Source: CAZLPW01 sp964561495
GTDB taxonomy: Bacteria > Fidelibacterota > Marinisomatia > Marinisomatales > UBA1611
Direction: 5' to 3'
DNA: 38,444 nt
NCBI GenBank assembly: GCA_964561495.1
Contig: CAZLPW010000013.1
Location: 1 to 38,444, forward strand
A program made the translations under genes and the position numbers. A model generated the notes under the pieces. It was not told the origin of the DNA. It saw nothing but the letters and a program-made list of their open reading frames with translations, and did no database searches. This document shows, in pieces, positions 1 to 8,929 of the stretch. The first letter of the stretch is position 1; each line of letters opens with the position of its first letter.

Positions 1-1162
1 TTGCAACTTGCCATCCCCCAAGATTTCCAATTGAAGCACCTCGCCAAATATGAGACGAAAATTTACTTCCTGCTTCCCCTATTAGGTTTGCAACTCTAAT
101 TATTTGTTCTTCATCAACCTGTGCTTCTTTTGCAGCAAATTCAGGAGTGAACTCGCTCCATTCTTGTTTTAAACGGTTAATAAACTGATCAAAATCTAAA
201 GAATCATTAGGATGAAGATTTTTTAGATAATCTTGCCAGTTTACCCAATCTCTTAAATAATCAGAATCGTATAATTCTTCATCTAAAATAATCTTTGCCA
301 TTGCCATAAAAACAGCTGACTCACTGCCGGGGTATGTTGGCATCCACTCATCCGCCATAGAAGCTGTATTCGAAAGTCTTGGGTCAAGAACTATTAATTT
401 TGCCCCTTTCATCATTCCCTCCAAAATACGTTGAGCATGTGGATTAAAATAATGACCAGTCTCTAAATGTGAAGATGCTAATAAAATAACTTCTGCATTT
501 GTATGATCAGGACTAGGCCGGTCATACTTATGCCATAACGCGTAACCTGTTCTGGCACCAGCAGAGCAAATAGTAGTATGTGAATTGTGTCCATCTACAC
601 CCCATGCTTTAAGAACTCGCTCAGCGTAGCCCTCATGCCCAGGTCTGCCAACATGATATACTACACCATCCTTCCTTTTGATAAGTGAGGATCTAATTTT
701 AGTTGAAATTTCTTTTAATGCTTGCTCCCATGTTATTCTCTCCCATTTTCCAGATCCTCTTTCACCTTTTCTTTTCATAGGATAAAGTATTCTTTCTGTA
801 TCATTTATTTGATTAATAGTCGCAGGTCCTTTTGCACAATTTCTGCCTCTGCTTCCAGGGTGGTGTGGGTTACCCTCAAACTTTCGAACTTTATTTGTTT
901 CTTTATCAATGTATGCTAAAAGACCACACGCGGATTCACAATTAAAGCAAGTGGTAGGAACTATTGAATAATGTTTTTTTATTTTTTTTGGCCATGCTAA
1001 AGGGTCAAGCTCTGTGAAGTCTTCCCACTCGCTTGGGTCTGGATATTTGTATAATTCTTTAGGACCCTCTATTGGAAACTCTTCCAAAAAATTTTGTTTT
1101 TCAGAAATCTTTGGAATTATTCCTAAAGATTCAGAAAAATTTTCAATCCAACTTTTTTTCAT
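1..1162 (-). CDS. Molybdopterin oxidoreductase catalytic subunit, N-terminal part (runs off window)
   Basis: The frame is open from an ATG at 1162 to the window edge, giving the first 387 codons of a DMSO-reductase-family catalytic subunit. A [4Fe-4S] motif is visible at the N-terminus (C72, C75, C79 and C109, the last in RGRNCAKG), followed by the usual DPRLS segment. A Cys near residue 199 (TTICSAGA) is in the region where Psr/Phs-type enzymes carry the Mo-ligating Cys; that assignment is inference. No twin-arginine signal is seen in the first 70 residues, so the enzyme probably acts in the cytoplasm, unlike periplasmic PsrA/PhsA. It starts 4 bases after the stop of the FeS/NrfD gene, so the two form one operon. 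Substrate cannot be read from the sequence: sulfite (Soe-like), a polysulfide-type substrate or formate are possible. Confidence 0.9.
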   Translation of the reverse strand, partial: MKKSWIENFSESLGIIPKISEKQNFLEEFPIEGPKELYKYPDPSEWEDFTELDPLAWPKKIKKHYSIVPTTCFNCESACGLLAYIDKETNKVRKFEGNPHHPGSRGRNCAKGPATINQINDTERILYPMKRKGERGSGKWERITWEQALKEISTKIRSSLIKRKDGVVYHVGRPGHEGYAERVLKAWGVDGHNSHTTICSAGARTGYALWHKYDRPSPDHTNAEVILLASSHLETGHYFNPHAQRILEGMMKGAKLIVLDPRLSNTASMADEWMPTYPGSESAVFMAMAKIILDEELYDSDYLRDWVNWQDYLKNLHPNDSLDFDQFINRLKQEWSEFTPEFAAKEAQVDEEQIIRVANLIGEAGSKFSSHIWRGASIGNLGGWQVA

Positions 1163-1166
1163 ATTA

Positions 1167-2777
1167 TTAACTTAGTGGAATCATTTGAGGAACTCTTATT
1201 CTAACAAATTCAGTCAAAAAAATCCCAGTTAATGCTAAAGTTCCTGAAATAAAAAACAAATTTGAAGGGAAAATTATTGAAATACCTAATGGTATAATAT
1301 TGCCAATTATAATTCCCAACCAAAAGAATTTACTATAATAACCTCTAGTGATTAATTCAACTGTTCTAGCGTTATCAGGTGTTTCCTTATAAAAAATAAT
1401 TTCTTTGAAAATCATAAGAAGATTTAGTAGCAAACTAAACTGAAAAATGTTTTGCAAAAAGAAAATGCTCTTGCCAACTAATAACATTAAAACAATAGAT
1501 CCTGCCATAACCGAGTGAATGAACATATGAACAGCAGAAAACCAGGCTGACTGCCAAAAATCTCTGGCCCGAGCCTGTCCGAAGAGAAAGGCGGTATATG
1601 TTGATGTTAAAAAAGCAAATAAAATGCCAGGATACAAAAGAACATCATTTGAGTAGCCATAAATATTTCTGATGAAGGTTAAAAATAAAATAAAACCAAA
1701 AGCAGTAATTATATATGCTCCACGAACTAACCAAGACTTCCATTGTGGCCTCAAAAGAACATATAAAAATCGATCAGGCCTATCCAAATCCATAATAAGA
1801 AGTAACCCTGTCACACCCATAAAAATTAGAGATAACAATAGAACTTTAAACTCAATTAAATTATTTATACCAATATTTAATAAGTTACTTATAGCATACA
1901 TAAAAAAAGTCCCAGCTGAAATAGCCTTTGTCCAAACATAAGAAGGAACCTCCCAACCCCAGAGAACACCTTTGCTAGGGCTATCATATATTCTTTTCAC
2001 ACTTTGTTTATCAACATCATTCTGAATCTCTTTTGATACCATATCAACGGCTCTTTCATCGATAGGATTTCCAGTCCGGCTTGAGTTTTCAATAGCCATT
2101 TGCACTAGTAGGCTATCTAGGTCTGATTCGCTCTTTCGGTTTTCAGCAAATTTGGAAAAATGACCGACACCAGTTGATTGCTCTGAAAACAAATAAGAAT
2201 TACTTTTTTCAGTTGCATTGGAATTAAGCATGTTTTGACTACCATTCACATAATATAAATTAGGAACGGTTCCTTTTTCAGGTTTCCTAACCAAAGTTTC
2301 TTGTTGGTTAACTAGATTTGAAATCTTAGAGTTTTCATCGTTTAAGTCTCCAGAAATAATAGCTTCAACTGGACAAACTATTACACAAGCAGGTTCATAA
2401 TTACCATCAATTTTATGAGCACAATAGTTGCACTTTGCGGCAGTATTTGTTTCCGGATCAATATAAAGGGCATCATATGGACAAGCCTGCATACAGGATT
2501 TACAACCAATACATCTGTCGCTATCAAAATCAACGATACCATCAGCCCTATCGTAAAGGGCAGTTGTTGGACAAATTTCAACGCACGGAGCATCAGCACA
2601 ATGATTGCATCTATGAACAGAAAATTCCCTGAAGGTGTTTGGGAATTCTCCCCCCTCGATATATTTGACATGGGTTCGGTTAACACCTATCGGAACATTG
2701 TGTTCACTTTTACAGGCCACTGTACAGGCATGACAGCCAATACATAACCTATTATCTATAACAAAACCATAATTCAT
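1167..2777 (-). CDS. Fused 4x[4Fe-4S] ferredoxin / NrfD-PsrC-type membrane subunit
   Basis: 536 residues. Residues 1-136 form a DmsB/PsrB-like ferredoxin with sixteen cysteines in four complete groups (C12-C22, C57-C69, C89-C99, with C116/C119 and C131/C135). Residues about 150-285 are a polar Ser/Asn/Glu-rich linker without a recognisable domain. From about 290 to the end there are eight hydrophobic segments of NrfD/PsrC type, including the conserved MDLDRPDRF motif after the second helix. The protein should pass electrons between the quinone pool and the molybdoenzyme encoded 4 bases downstream. In most complexes of this class the FeS and membrane parts are separate proteins; here they are one chain. 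No Tat or Sec signal precedes the ferredoxin part, which suggests that it faces the cytoplasm. It is divergent from mobA across a 64-base gap. Confidence 0.9.
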   Translation of the reverse strand: MNYGFVIDNRLCIGCHACTVACKSEHNVPIGVNRTHVKYIEGGEFPNTFREFSVHRCNHCADAPCVEICPTTALYDRADGIVDFDSDRCIGCKSCMQACPYDALYIDPETNTAAKCNYCAHKIDGNYEPACVIVCPVEAIISGDLNDENSKISNLVNQQETLVRKPEKGTVPNLYYVNGSQNMLNSNATEKSNSYLFSEQSTGVGHFSKFAENRKSESDLDSLLVQMAIENSSRTGNPIDERAVDMVSKEIQNDVDKQSVKRIYDSPSKGVLWGWEVPSYVWTKAISAGTFFMYAISNLLNIGINNLIEFKVLLLSLIFMGVTGLLLIMDLDRPDRFLYVLLRPQWKSWLVRGAYIITAFGFILFLTFIRNIYGYSNDVLLYPGILFAFLTSTYTAFLFGQARARDFWQSAWFSAVHMFIHSVMAGSIVLMLLVGKSIFFLQNIFQFSLLLNLLMIFKEIIFYKETPDNARTVELITRGYYSKFFWLGIIIGNIIPLGISIIFPSNLFFISGTLALTGIFLTEFVRIRVPQMIPLS

Positions 2778-2841
2778 ATTTTATTAGATTCTAAAGCCCT
2801 TTAAACTAATAAATCATTATGTAGATTTTTATATTTTTACT

Positions 2842-3417
2842 ATGAAAAAAAATAAAAAAATAGAAGCAACTGCTTTTATTTTGATTGGGGGTCAAAGTAA
2901 ACGGTTTGGTTCAATAAAATGGAAAGAAAAAATTAACGGTGTAATGATTTTGGATCATATATGGAACTGTTGCAAAAATTTTCAATCCCGGCACCTTATT
3001 GGAAAAAACAATTTTACCAATCATGACTATAACTATATCTTAGATCAATTAATAATTCAAAGTCCAATTAGTGGAGTATATACTGCTCTGAACCATTCAA
3101 AAACCGAATGGAATATGATTTTATCTTGTGACCTCCCACTATTAAACTCAAATATATTAGAAAAAATTTGGAAAAAAGCCGATAAAGATTTTGATGCAAT
3201 TATTCCATATGTAAATAACAAACACCAATATACCTGTGCACTCTACAACAAAAAATGTTTACCTATTATAAAATCAAATATTGATTCTGGATTTTACAGT
3301 ATTCATAACGCTGTTAAACAAGTAAAGTCGTCAGATATAATATTTGAAAATGAAATAGCTTTTTTAAATATGAACACAAGAAAAGACTATGAAAAAATAA
3401 AAGCTGTTACCAAATAA
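2842..3417 (+). CDS. mobA: Molybdenum cofactor guanylyltransferase (MobA-like)
   Basis: 191 residues, close to the usual MobA length. It joins GMP to molybdopterin to make the MGD cofactor needed by DMSO-reductase-family enzymes. The nucleotide-binding signature is at residues 15-27 (LIGGQSKRFG..K), a Mg-binding SCDLPLL is near residue 95, and the C-terminal NMNTRKDY matches the family's N-x-N-T-P-x-D-hydrophobic motif. It is transcribed divergently from the molybdoenzyme genes, which fits a role in maturing that enzyme. The intergenic gap is short and AT-rich and no clear Shine-Dalgarno precedes the ATG. Its stop is 6 bases from the convergent rpiB stop. Confidence 0.88.
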   Translation: MKKNKKIEATAFILIGGQSKRFGSIKWKEKINGVMILDHIWNCCKNFQSRHLIGKNNFTNHDYNYILDQLIIQSPISGVYTALNHSKTEWNMILSCDLPLLNSNILEKIWKKADKDFDAIIPYVNNKHQYTCALYNKKCLPIIKSNIDSGFYSIHNAVKQVKSSDIIFENEIAFLNMNTRKDYEKIKAVTK

Positions 3418-3423
3418 AACTTC

Positions 3424-3861
3424 TTATCTATCTAATTTTTCTATTCGCCGCTGGTGACGACCACCCTCAAAAGACTCGGAAAGCCAAGTTTTTATAACAT
3501 CATAAATCTCCTCCTCTTTCATAAACCTCGCTCCTATAGATAGAATATTTGCATCATTATGCTGCCTAGATAGCTTTATAATATCTATCGGCCCACTATA
3601 ATATACAGCAGCTCGAATTCCTTTTATTCTATTAGCAGCAATGGCCTCTCCCTGACCTGAGCCACCTAATATTATACCGCGACTATCTAAATCTTTTGAA
3701 ACAGCAATAGCACAAGGAAAAATAAAATCAGGATAATCATCTAGAGGATCATATTTGTGAGCACCATGATCAATTACAGTGTGACCCTGATCTTTTAAAT
3801 ATTTGCAAATTAGGGTTTTCATTTCTAAGCCTGCATGATCAGTAGCAATATGGATCTTCAT
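3424..3861 (-). CDS. rpiB: Ribose-5-phosphate isomerase B, Glu-type active site
   Basis: 145 residues of the RpiB/LacA/LacB family, interconverting ribose 5-phosphate and ribulose 5-phosphate. Visible motifs are DHAG (residues 8-11), GGSGQGE (66-72) and HNDANIL (101-107). The E. coli-type catalytic Cys is absent (Gly66-Gly67-Ser68 in that loop). Glu72 is in the position of the Glu that serves as base in the actinobacterial (M. tuberculosis) RpiB type, so I read this as an active Glu-type enzyme rather than a damaged one. The start codon overlaps the tkt stop in an ATGA, making it the third gene of an rpe-tkt-rpiB operon. Confidence 0.93.
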   Translation of the reverse strand: MKIHIATDHAGLEMKTLICKYLKDQGHTVIDHGAHKYDPLDDYPDFIFPCAIAVSKDLDSRGIILGGSGQGEAIAANRIKGIRAAVYYSGPIDIIKLSRQHNDANILSIGARFMKEEEIYDVIKTWLSESFEGGRHQRRIEKLDR

Positions 3862-5885
3862 AATAATTTATCTAAATGTTCTCTGATTTTTATTTCAATT
3901 TTTTGTGGGGTAAAACCAAACTCCTCTGCTAGATCTTTGTTTGGAGCAGAAGAACCATAGTGATCAATTCCTATAACTAAACCTGAGACACCTACAAACT
4001 GGTGCCACCCTAGTGAGATACCAGCTTCAATCGCAACTTTAATACAGCCTCTCTTAGGAATAACTTTATCTCTATATTCTTTAGACTCTTTCAAAAAAAC
4101 TTCCCAGCAGGGCAAGCTTACTACTCTTATGTTTTTGTCATTCATTAATTTAGAAATCTCTAACGCCAGAGAAACTTCAGAACCTGTCGCAATTAAAACT
4201 AGCTCTGGGGGTTTTTCTGAATCTTGATAAATATATCCACCTCGTTTTACTCCTGATTTAATAGTATCAATTGATTTCTCTGATACGGGCACACCCTGTC
4301 TAGTGAGCAAAAGAGCCGATGGATTAGAATGATTTTTCAATGCCATTTCAAAACAAACGGCAGTCTCTTTCGCATCAGCAGGCCTAAAAACATTGAAATC
4401 TGGAATAGCCCTTAGTGACATTGTTTGTTCAATCGGTTGGTGAGTAGGGCCATCTTCTCCTACAAAAAAAGAATCATGCGTATATTCATGAATAACTCTA
4501 GTTTTCTGAATTGCAGCAAGTCGAAGTGCAGCCCGTTCATAATCAGCAAACACAAGAAAGGTTCCTCCAAAAGGTATTAACCCTCCATGGAGGGAGATAC
4601 CATTCATCATTGCCGCCATTGGAAACTCACGAACACCAAACGCAATATTTCGACCGAGCTGATTTGTATTTTGAAAGTCATCATAAGTTTTTGCAAAATT
4701 CCCCGTATAGTTAGATGGCTCAAGATCTGCTGATCCACCAACTAAATTAGGTAATTGCTTAGCAAATTCATCTAGGCATGTTCCAAATGCTTTTCGAGTT
4801 GCTAAAGATTCTAAATGGCTAAAGTCCGGTAGTTCTAAATCTGGCAGACTATTATCTAAACATAGTGATAGAATAGATTTTATTGCTTTATCACTTTTTA
4901 ATTCATTTTTTCGATTTTCCCAATTATTAGATATATTAGATAAAGATTTAAATCTACTTCTAAAATGTGCTATGAATTCATTGGCACAATAGAATTTTCT
5001 ATCAGGAAGTCCTAGTGATTTTTTTGTAGCGATAATCTCCTCATGAGGAAGAGGAGCTCCATGTGTGTTATGGTCTCCCTCCATTGAAAATGTTCCCTTT
5101 GCCATAATAGTATTACCTATGATAATACTAGGACGATCGCTATTTTGAGCATTTTTTATAGCTTCTCTTATAGAGTCATGGTCATGCCCATCGATATTTT
5201 GCACATACCAGTTAAAGCCCTCAAAAACTTTATTATAATCGGAGGAGTCTGATCGACCTACTTTTCCTGAAATCTGCGCGTCATTCGAATCATAATAAAC
5301 AATCAGTTTATTTAGACCCAAATGTCCTGCTAAGGACGCGGCCCCCATTGCCACTGGCTCTTGAATATCACCATCAGTCGCTAATACATAAGTATAATGA
5401 TCAATAAAATTGTCACCCTTACTGGATACTGAAGAAAATAAATTTCTTAAATACGCTTCTGCATGTGCCATGCCCACGCCCATAGCAAACCCTTGACCAA
5501 GCGGACCAGTAGTACACTCTACACCTGGTATTTCAACTTCAGGATGACCTGGAGTTCGACTATTCAATTTTCGAAAGTTTTTCAAATCATCTATCTCAAG
5601 CCATCCACAAAAATAAAGTAATGAATATGTCAGCATTGACATATGTCCGCCAGATAATATAAATCGATCTCGGTTAAACCATTCTGGATTCTCAGGACTT
5701 ATAGACAAAAATTCACGATAGAGAATATAAGCAAAATCGACTGAAGACATAGGACCTCCTGGGTGCCCACTATTGGCTTCTCGAGTAGCATCCATTACTA
5801 AACCCTTTATTACCGAAATAGATAATTGATCTTTCTCAGCAACAGACCAATTATCAAATTTTTTGAGATCTTTATAAGTTTTCAT
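3858..5885 (-). CDS. tkt: Transketolase
   Basis: 675 residues, full length for a bacterial transketolase. This ThDP enzyme moves two-carbon ketol units between sugar phosphates in the non-oxidative pentose phosphate pathway. The ThDP-binding GDG(x)nN motif is at about residues 172-200 (ATDGDIQEP ... YYDSN). SGHPGGPMS near residue 39 and the pyrimidine-domain HDSFFVGEDGPTHQP segment are also present. It sits between rpe and rpiB with ATGA overlaps at both ends, so translation is coupled across all three genes. No transaldolase gene is present in the window. Confidence 0.97.
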   Translation of the reverse strand: MKTYKDLKKFDNWSVAEKDQLSISVIKGLVMDATREANSGHPGGPMSSVDFAYILYREFLSISPENPEWFNRDRFILSGGHMSMLTYSLLYFCGWLEIDDLKNFRKLNSRTPGHPEVEIPGVECTTGPLGQGFAMGVGMAHAEAYLRNLFSSVSSKGDNFIDHYTYVLATDGDIQEPVAMGAASLAGHLGLNKLIVYYDSNDAQISGKVGRSDSSDYNKVFEGFNWYVQNIDGHDHDSIREAIKNAQNSDRPSIIIGNTIMAKGTFSMEGDHNTHGAPLPHEEIIATKKSLGLPDRKFYCANEFIAHFRSRFKSLSNISNNWENRKNELKSDKAIKSILSLCLDNSLPDLELPDFSHLESLATRKAFGTCLDEFAKQLPNLVGGSADLEPSNYTGNFAKTYDDFQNTNQLGRNIAFGVREFPMAAMMNGISLHGGLIPFGGTFLVFADYERAALRLAAIQKTRVIHEYTHDSFFVGEDGPTHQPIEQTMSLRAIPDFNVFRPADAKETAVCFEMALKNHSNPSALLLTRQGVPVSEKSIDTIKSGVKRGGYIYQDSEKPPELVLIATGSEVSLALEISKLMNDKNIRVVSLPCWEVFLKESKEYRDKVIPKRGCIKVAIEAGISLGWHQFVGVSGLVIGIDHYGSSAPNKDLAEEFGFTPQKIEIKIREHLDKLL

Positions 5886-6547
5886 CTACTTAACCCATAG
5901 AATTTTTTAATTATTTTTTCAGGATTTTTGGCATTAAACACTTCAGATCCAGCTACTAAAACATTTGCGCCAGCAGCAATAATCTCTTTAGCATTAGATA
6001 GTTTGACACCTCCATCAACTTCAATCAAAACTCTATCAAGACAATTATCATTAAGATAGTTTTTTATTTTTTTTATCCGATTAGATGACTCTTGGATATA
6101 ACCCTGACCACCAAAACCAGGTTCCACGCTCATAACTAATACAACATCAACCTTTTCTAGGATAGGTAATATTTCTTTTATAGGAGTCTTGGGTTTAATC
6201 GAAACCCCTGCTTTACAACCACAAGATTTAATTAAATCAATAATACTGTCTGGATCTTCAGTGGCTTCAATATGAAATGTAATACTATCTGCACCTGCTC
6301 TTGCAAACGGTTCAACTAGCCTTTCAGGATCTATAACCATCATATGAACATCAAGAAATTTATTTGTCTTACTTCTTAAAGATTTAACCACAGGAGGACC
6401 AATTGTTAAATTAGGAACAAATTGATTGTCCATTACATCGATATGGACCCACTCGGCTCCACCTAATGCACAAACATCAAGCGCACCCCTCAAATCTGAG
6501 AAATCAGCTGATAAAATTGATGGTGCTAATTTAAATTCGCTAGCCAT
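5882..6547 (-). CDS. rpe: Ribulose-phosphate 3-epimerase
   Basis: About 221 residues, normal family length. It interconverts ribulose 5-phosphate and xylulose 5-phosphate in a TIM barrel with a bound metal. Motifs seen are APSILSADF at the N-terminus, HIDVMDNQFVPN, VHMMV, SVEPGFGGQ and EVDGGV. I place the start at the ATG at 6547; an in-frame TTG at 6553 would add two residues. A GAG stretch about 8 bases upstream of the ATG could be the ribosome binding site. It is the first gene of the rpe-tkt-rpiB operon, and its stop overlaps the tkt start (ATGA). Confidence 0.96.
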   Translation of the reverse strand: MASEFKLAPSILSADFSDLRGALDVCALGGAEWVHIDVMDNQFVPNLTIGPPVVKSLRSKTNKFLDVHMMVIDPERLVEPFARAGADSITFHIEATEDPDSIIDLIKSCGCKAGVSIKPKTPIKEILPILEKVDVVLVMSVEPGFGGQGYIQESSNRIKKIKNYLNDNCLDRVLIEVDGGVKLSNAKEIIAAGANVLVAGSEVFNAKNPEKIIKKFYGLSR

Positions 6548-6632
6548 ATTCAAGTCTCAAAAATAGCGCTTATCAATCTAGCGTAAAATGAGTTTATAAA
6601 ACATTCTATGCCTAAAATCAAATTTTAGGGAA

Positions 6633-6995
6633 TTAAATCTTTTCGGTTTTTTTACGAATAACGGACAAATCTTGCCAAGTTTTTTTTGACCCTTCCAATC
6701 TATGTACTATTTTGTCATTTAATATAGAAGTCTCAAAAATTTCTTCAACATCATCCAAAGAAACATTTGTGTACCATATATTATCCGGATATATAACAAT
6801 AACCGCACCCAATTCACATGCATCAAGGCAACCACTTTTATTCGCTCTTACTTGACCTTTAAGACCATTCTGATTAATTAATTGAACAAATTTCATTCTA
6901 ATTGGCATTGCACCACATGAAGCACAATCCCCTTTCGGATTATTGGGACCTCGTTCATTAATACAAATAAATATGTGCTTATTATATTTAGACAT
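6633..6995 (-). CDS. Thioredoxin-like [2Fe-2S] ferredoxin
   Basis: 120 residues resembling the NuoE-like / Shethna-type (2Fe-2S) ferredoxin family, small soluble electron carriers with a thioredoxin fold. The candidate ligands are C11 in the HIFICINERGP segment, C24 (or C27) in GDCASCGA, and C56 and C60 in SGCLDACELG; the spacing and the following VIVYPD-like strand are typical. The C-terminal 20 residues are Lys-rich and not part of the fold. It stands alone, with 85 bases to rpe downstream and 57 bases after the SDR gene, so its redox partner cannot be inferred from position. Confidence 0.85.
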   Translation of the reverse strand: MSKYNKHIFICINERGPNNPKGDCASCGAMPIRMKFVQLINQNGLKGQVRANKSGCLDACELGAVIVIYPDNIWYTNVSLDDVEEIFETSILNDKIVHRLEGSKKTWQDLSVIRKKTEKI

Positions 6996-7052
6996 TTAAT
7001 AATGATAAATTGGTTTTCAAATTAAAAAATATTTTCCTTTAATATCTTTTTA

Positions 7053-7841
7053 TTATCTAAAACGACCACCATCAACAACCAAATCATGACCATTAATAAA
7101 ACCCGATGAGTCTGATGCTAGAAACGCAACTGATTCAGCAATCTCTTTTGTATCTCCGATTCTATTAACAGAATTATTACTTGACCAACTATTAAAAATT
7201 TGTTCTATAGTTTTACCTTCAAAATTAGCATTTTTTAGCGCCAACTCATCTAGACGATTAGTCTTAGTATATCCAGGCAAAACATTATTTACAGTTATAC
7301 CAAATTCGCCTAACTCCAAAGCAAGTGTCTTAGCCCATTGAGCAACGCTTCCTCTGATCGTATTTGAGACTCCTAATCCTTTAATAACCTGTTTTACAGA
7401 TGTAGATATAATATTAATAATTCGTCCATATTTGATTTCTTTCATTCGTGGGACTACCTCTTTAGCTAGAATATGATTACAGATCAACAATCTTTCAAAC
7501 GCAATACGAAACTCATTTTCTTCGGCCTCAATTAAAGGGCCTCCATGAGGTCCACCAGAGTTGTTTATTAAAATATGAATAGGTTTCTCATAATCTGAAA
7601 CTTGGTCCTTAACCGCTTCCTTTAAACCTGAAGGATCATCAAAATCTGCACAAACATATCTATGATTTTGACCACTATTAATACTTAAGTCACCAATAGT
7701 AGAAATTAGTTTTTCTTTATTCCGAGCAAGCAAAATAATCTCTGCTCCTCTTTGGGCAAGCAAAGTCGCAGTTGCTTTGCCAATCCCATCAGTGCTACCA
7801 CAAACTAAAGCATTTTTATTTTCGAACATATTATTAATCAT
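7053..7841 (-). CDS. SDR-family oxidoreductase with non-canonical active site
   Basis: 262 residues, a classical short-chain dehydrogenase fold. The NAD(P)-binding TGxxxGxG motif appears as GSTDGIG near residue 15, and NNSGGP, close to the usual NNAG, is near residue 92. The C-terminal NGHDLVVDGGR matches the family's end. The catalytic Tyr-x-x-x-Lys is not there: the aligned region reads SNTIRG, so Tyr and Lys are replaced by Ser (or Asn) and Arg, while STSVKQ occupies the catalytic-Ser region. From memory, a whole SDR subfamily annotated as FabG-like shares this VKQ...SN-x-x-R pattern, so this is probably a divergent subfamily and not a decayed gene. The start overlaps the stop of the tryptophan dioxygenase (ATGA). 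An alternative start is Met5. Substrate unknown. Confidence 0.85.
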   Translation of the reverse strand: MINNMFENKNALVCGSTDGIGKATATLLAQRGAEIILLARNKEKLISTIGDLSINSGQNHRYVCADFDDPSGLKEAVKDQVSDYEKPIHILINNSGGPHGGPLIEAEENEFRIAFERLLICNHILAKEVVPRMKEIKYGRIINIISTSVKQVIKGLGVSNTIRGSVAQWAKTLALELGEFGITVNNVLPGYTKTNRLDELALKNANFEGKTIEQIFNSWSSNNSVNRIGDTKEIAESVAFLASDSSGFINGHDLVVDGGRFR

Positions 7842-8926
7842 TTTTCAAAGTGATAACCCAAGTTCCTTTTTATAGTGTCTGGCAATTTTGGCAAAATTGA
7901 CCTTGGAATTATAAACGTAGACAAATCAGCAATATCAGTAAATATTTTATGCTGACTAGATGTATCCTGTAAGTATTGATGTCCTGATGATCCCCCTGTA
8001 CCAATTTTCGAACCTATCATTCGTCTAACCATTAGAGAATGTCTCTGTCGCCACGAAGTGAAAAGTTCATCTATGTCTATTAATCTAGAAAGAAAATTAT
8101 AAGGAGAGTGTAGGATTGGTTCTTCCCTGTATAAAAAAATTAATAGTGCAGCCTTAGTTGCCTCATGTGATAATCTCTTCTTTTTTTCTTTCACAAGATT
8201 TTGATGAACTGATTGATTAAGCAAGCCCTCAAAAGATTTTAATGTTTTACGATGCTCTTTCAGGTGATAATCGATTGCCTTTGAATCCAAATTTGGATTT
8301 GATTTAATTGTTTTCTCCTCTTTTTCAAGCATTTTTCTAATTGCTAAACTATATTTTTCCCAAAAATCAAATCCCTTAAATGAAAGAAATGGCGTACGTT
8401 CTAACCATTGTTCTAGCAAACTAAACAAATTATTTTCATTTTCAGATTTTATAACATCCTCTCTGTCTGATTGACTAAGGACAGTTTTATAATCAGTTTT
8501 ACCATAGCGAATCCTATCCTCAACCCTAAGCCCAAACTTATTCTCTAATAATCTGAACTGTTGACTCTGAAAACCTGAAGAAGGAAATAAATCATCTCTA
8601 AATTCTAAAAAATCCATAGCGCTCATAGTTTCTAGAACTCTAATCTGATCAATTAATATTTTTTGGATTTCAATGATCCTGTTAAGTCTATTAACGACAA
8701 GACTTATATCAGACTCTGCAATAGTTTTTTTGTTGAAAATTTTAATCACCGAATCTAATTCATGTAATATTTGTTTAAACCAAAGCTCATATGTTTGATG
8801 AACAATAATAAAAAGCATTTCATCATGCGCTGGTTTACCCTCAATATTACTTATTCGATTCTGGCTAGTTAAAAGAGTTTTTAAACTAAGATAATCACTA
8901 TAATTCAAAGATTTGTTTTTAGCCAA
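7838..8926 (-). CDS. kynA: Tryptophan 2,3-dioxygenase
   Basis: 362 residues, heme-dependent TDO that opens the indole ring of L-tryptophan to give N-formylkynurenine. Diagnostic segments are HQTYELWFKQILHELD near residue 43, the axial-heme His in WRQRHSLMVRRMIG, and GTGGSSG close behind it. The start is a TTG three bases after the stop of the small lipoprotein gene; no ATG occurs before residue 37, which lies inside the conserved N-terminal motif, so TTG is the only sensible start. It overlaps the SDR start by four bases. Kynurenine formamidase and kynureninase are not in the window, so the fate of the product is open. Confidence 0.95.
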   Translation of the reverse strand: MAKNKSLNYSDYLSLKTLLTSQNRISNIEGKPAHDEMLFIIVHQTYELWFKQILHELDSVIKIFNKKTIAESDISLVVNRLNRIIEIQKILIDQIRVLETMSAMDFLEFRDDLFPSSGFQSQQFRLLENKFGLRVEDRIRYGKTDYKTVLSQSDREDVIKSENENNLFSLLEQWLERTPFLSFKGFDFWEKYSLAIRKMLEKEEKTIKSNPNLDSKAIDYHLKEHRKTLKSFEGLLNQSVHQNLVKEKKKRLSHEATKAALLIFLYREEPILHSPYNFLSRLIDIDELFTSWRQRHSLMVRRMIGSKIGTGGSSGHQYLQDTSSQHKIFTDIADLSTFIIPRSILPKLPDTIKRNLGYHFEK

Positions 8927-8929
8927 TAT

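Noticed and set aside
722..919. 65-codon plus-strand frame inside the molybdoenzyme gene
   Set aside because: It is antisense to a clear [4Fe-4S] region of the catalytic subunit and shows no protein features of its own.
3424..3861. RpiB as inactive because the catalytic Cys is missing
   Set aside because: Glu72 is in the position used as catalytic base in the actinobacterial RpiB type.
7053..7841. SDR gene as a decayed pseudogene because Tyr/Lys are missing
   Set aside because: The frame is intact and coupled to kynA, and the replacement pattern resembles a known SDR subfamily, so decay is unlikely.
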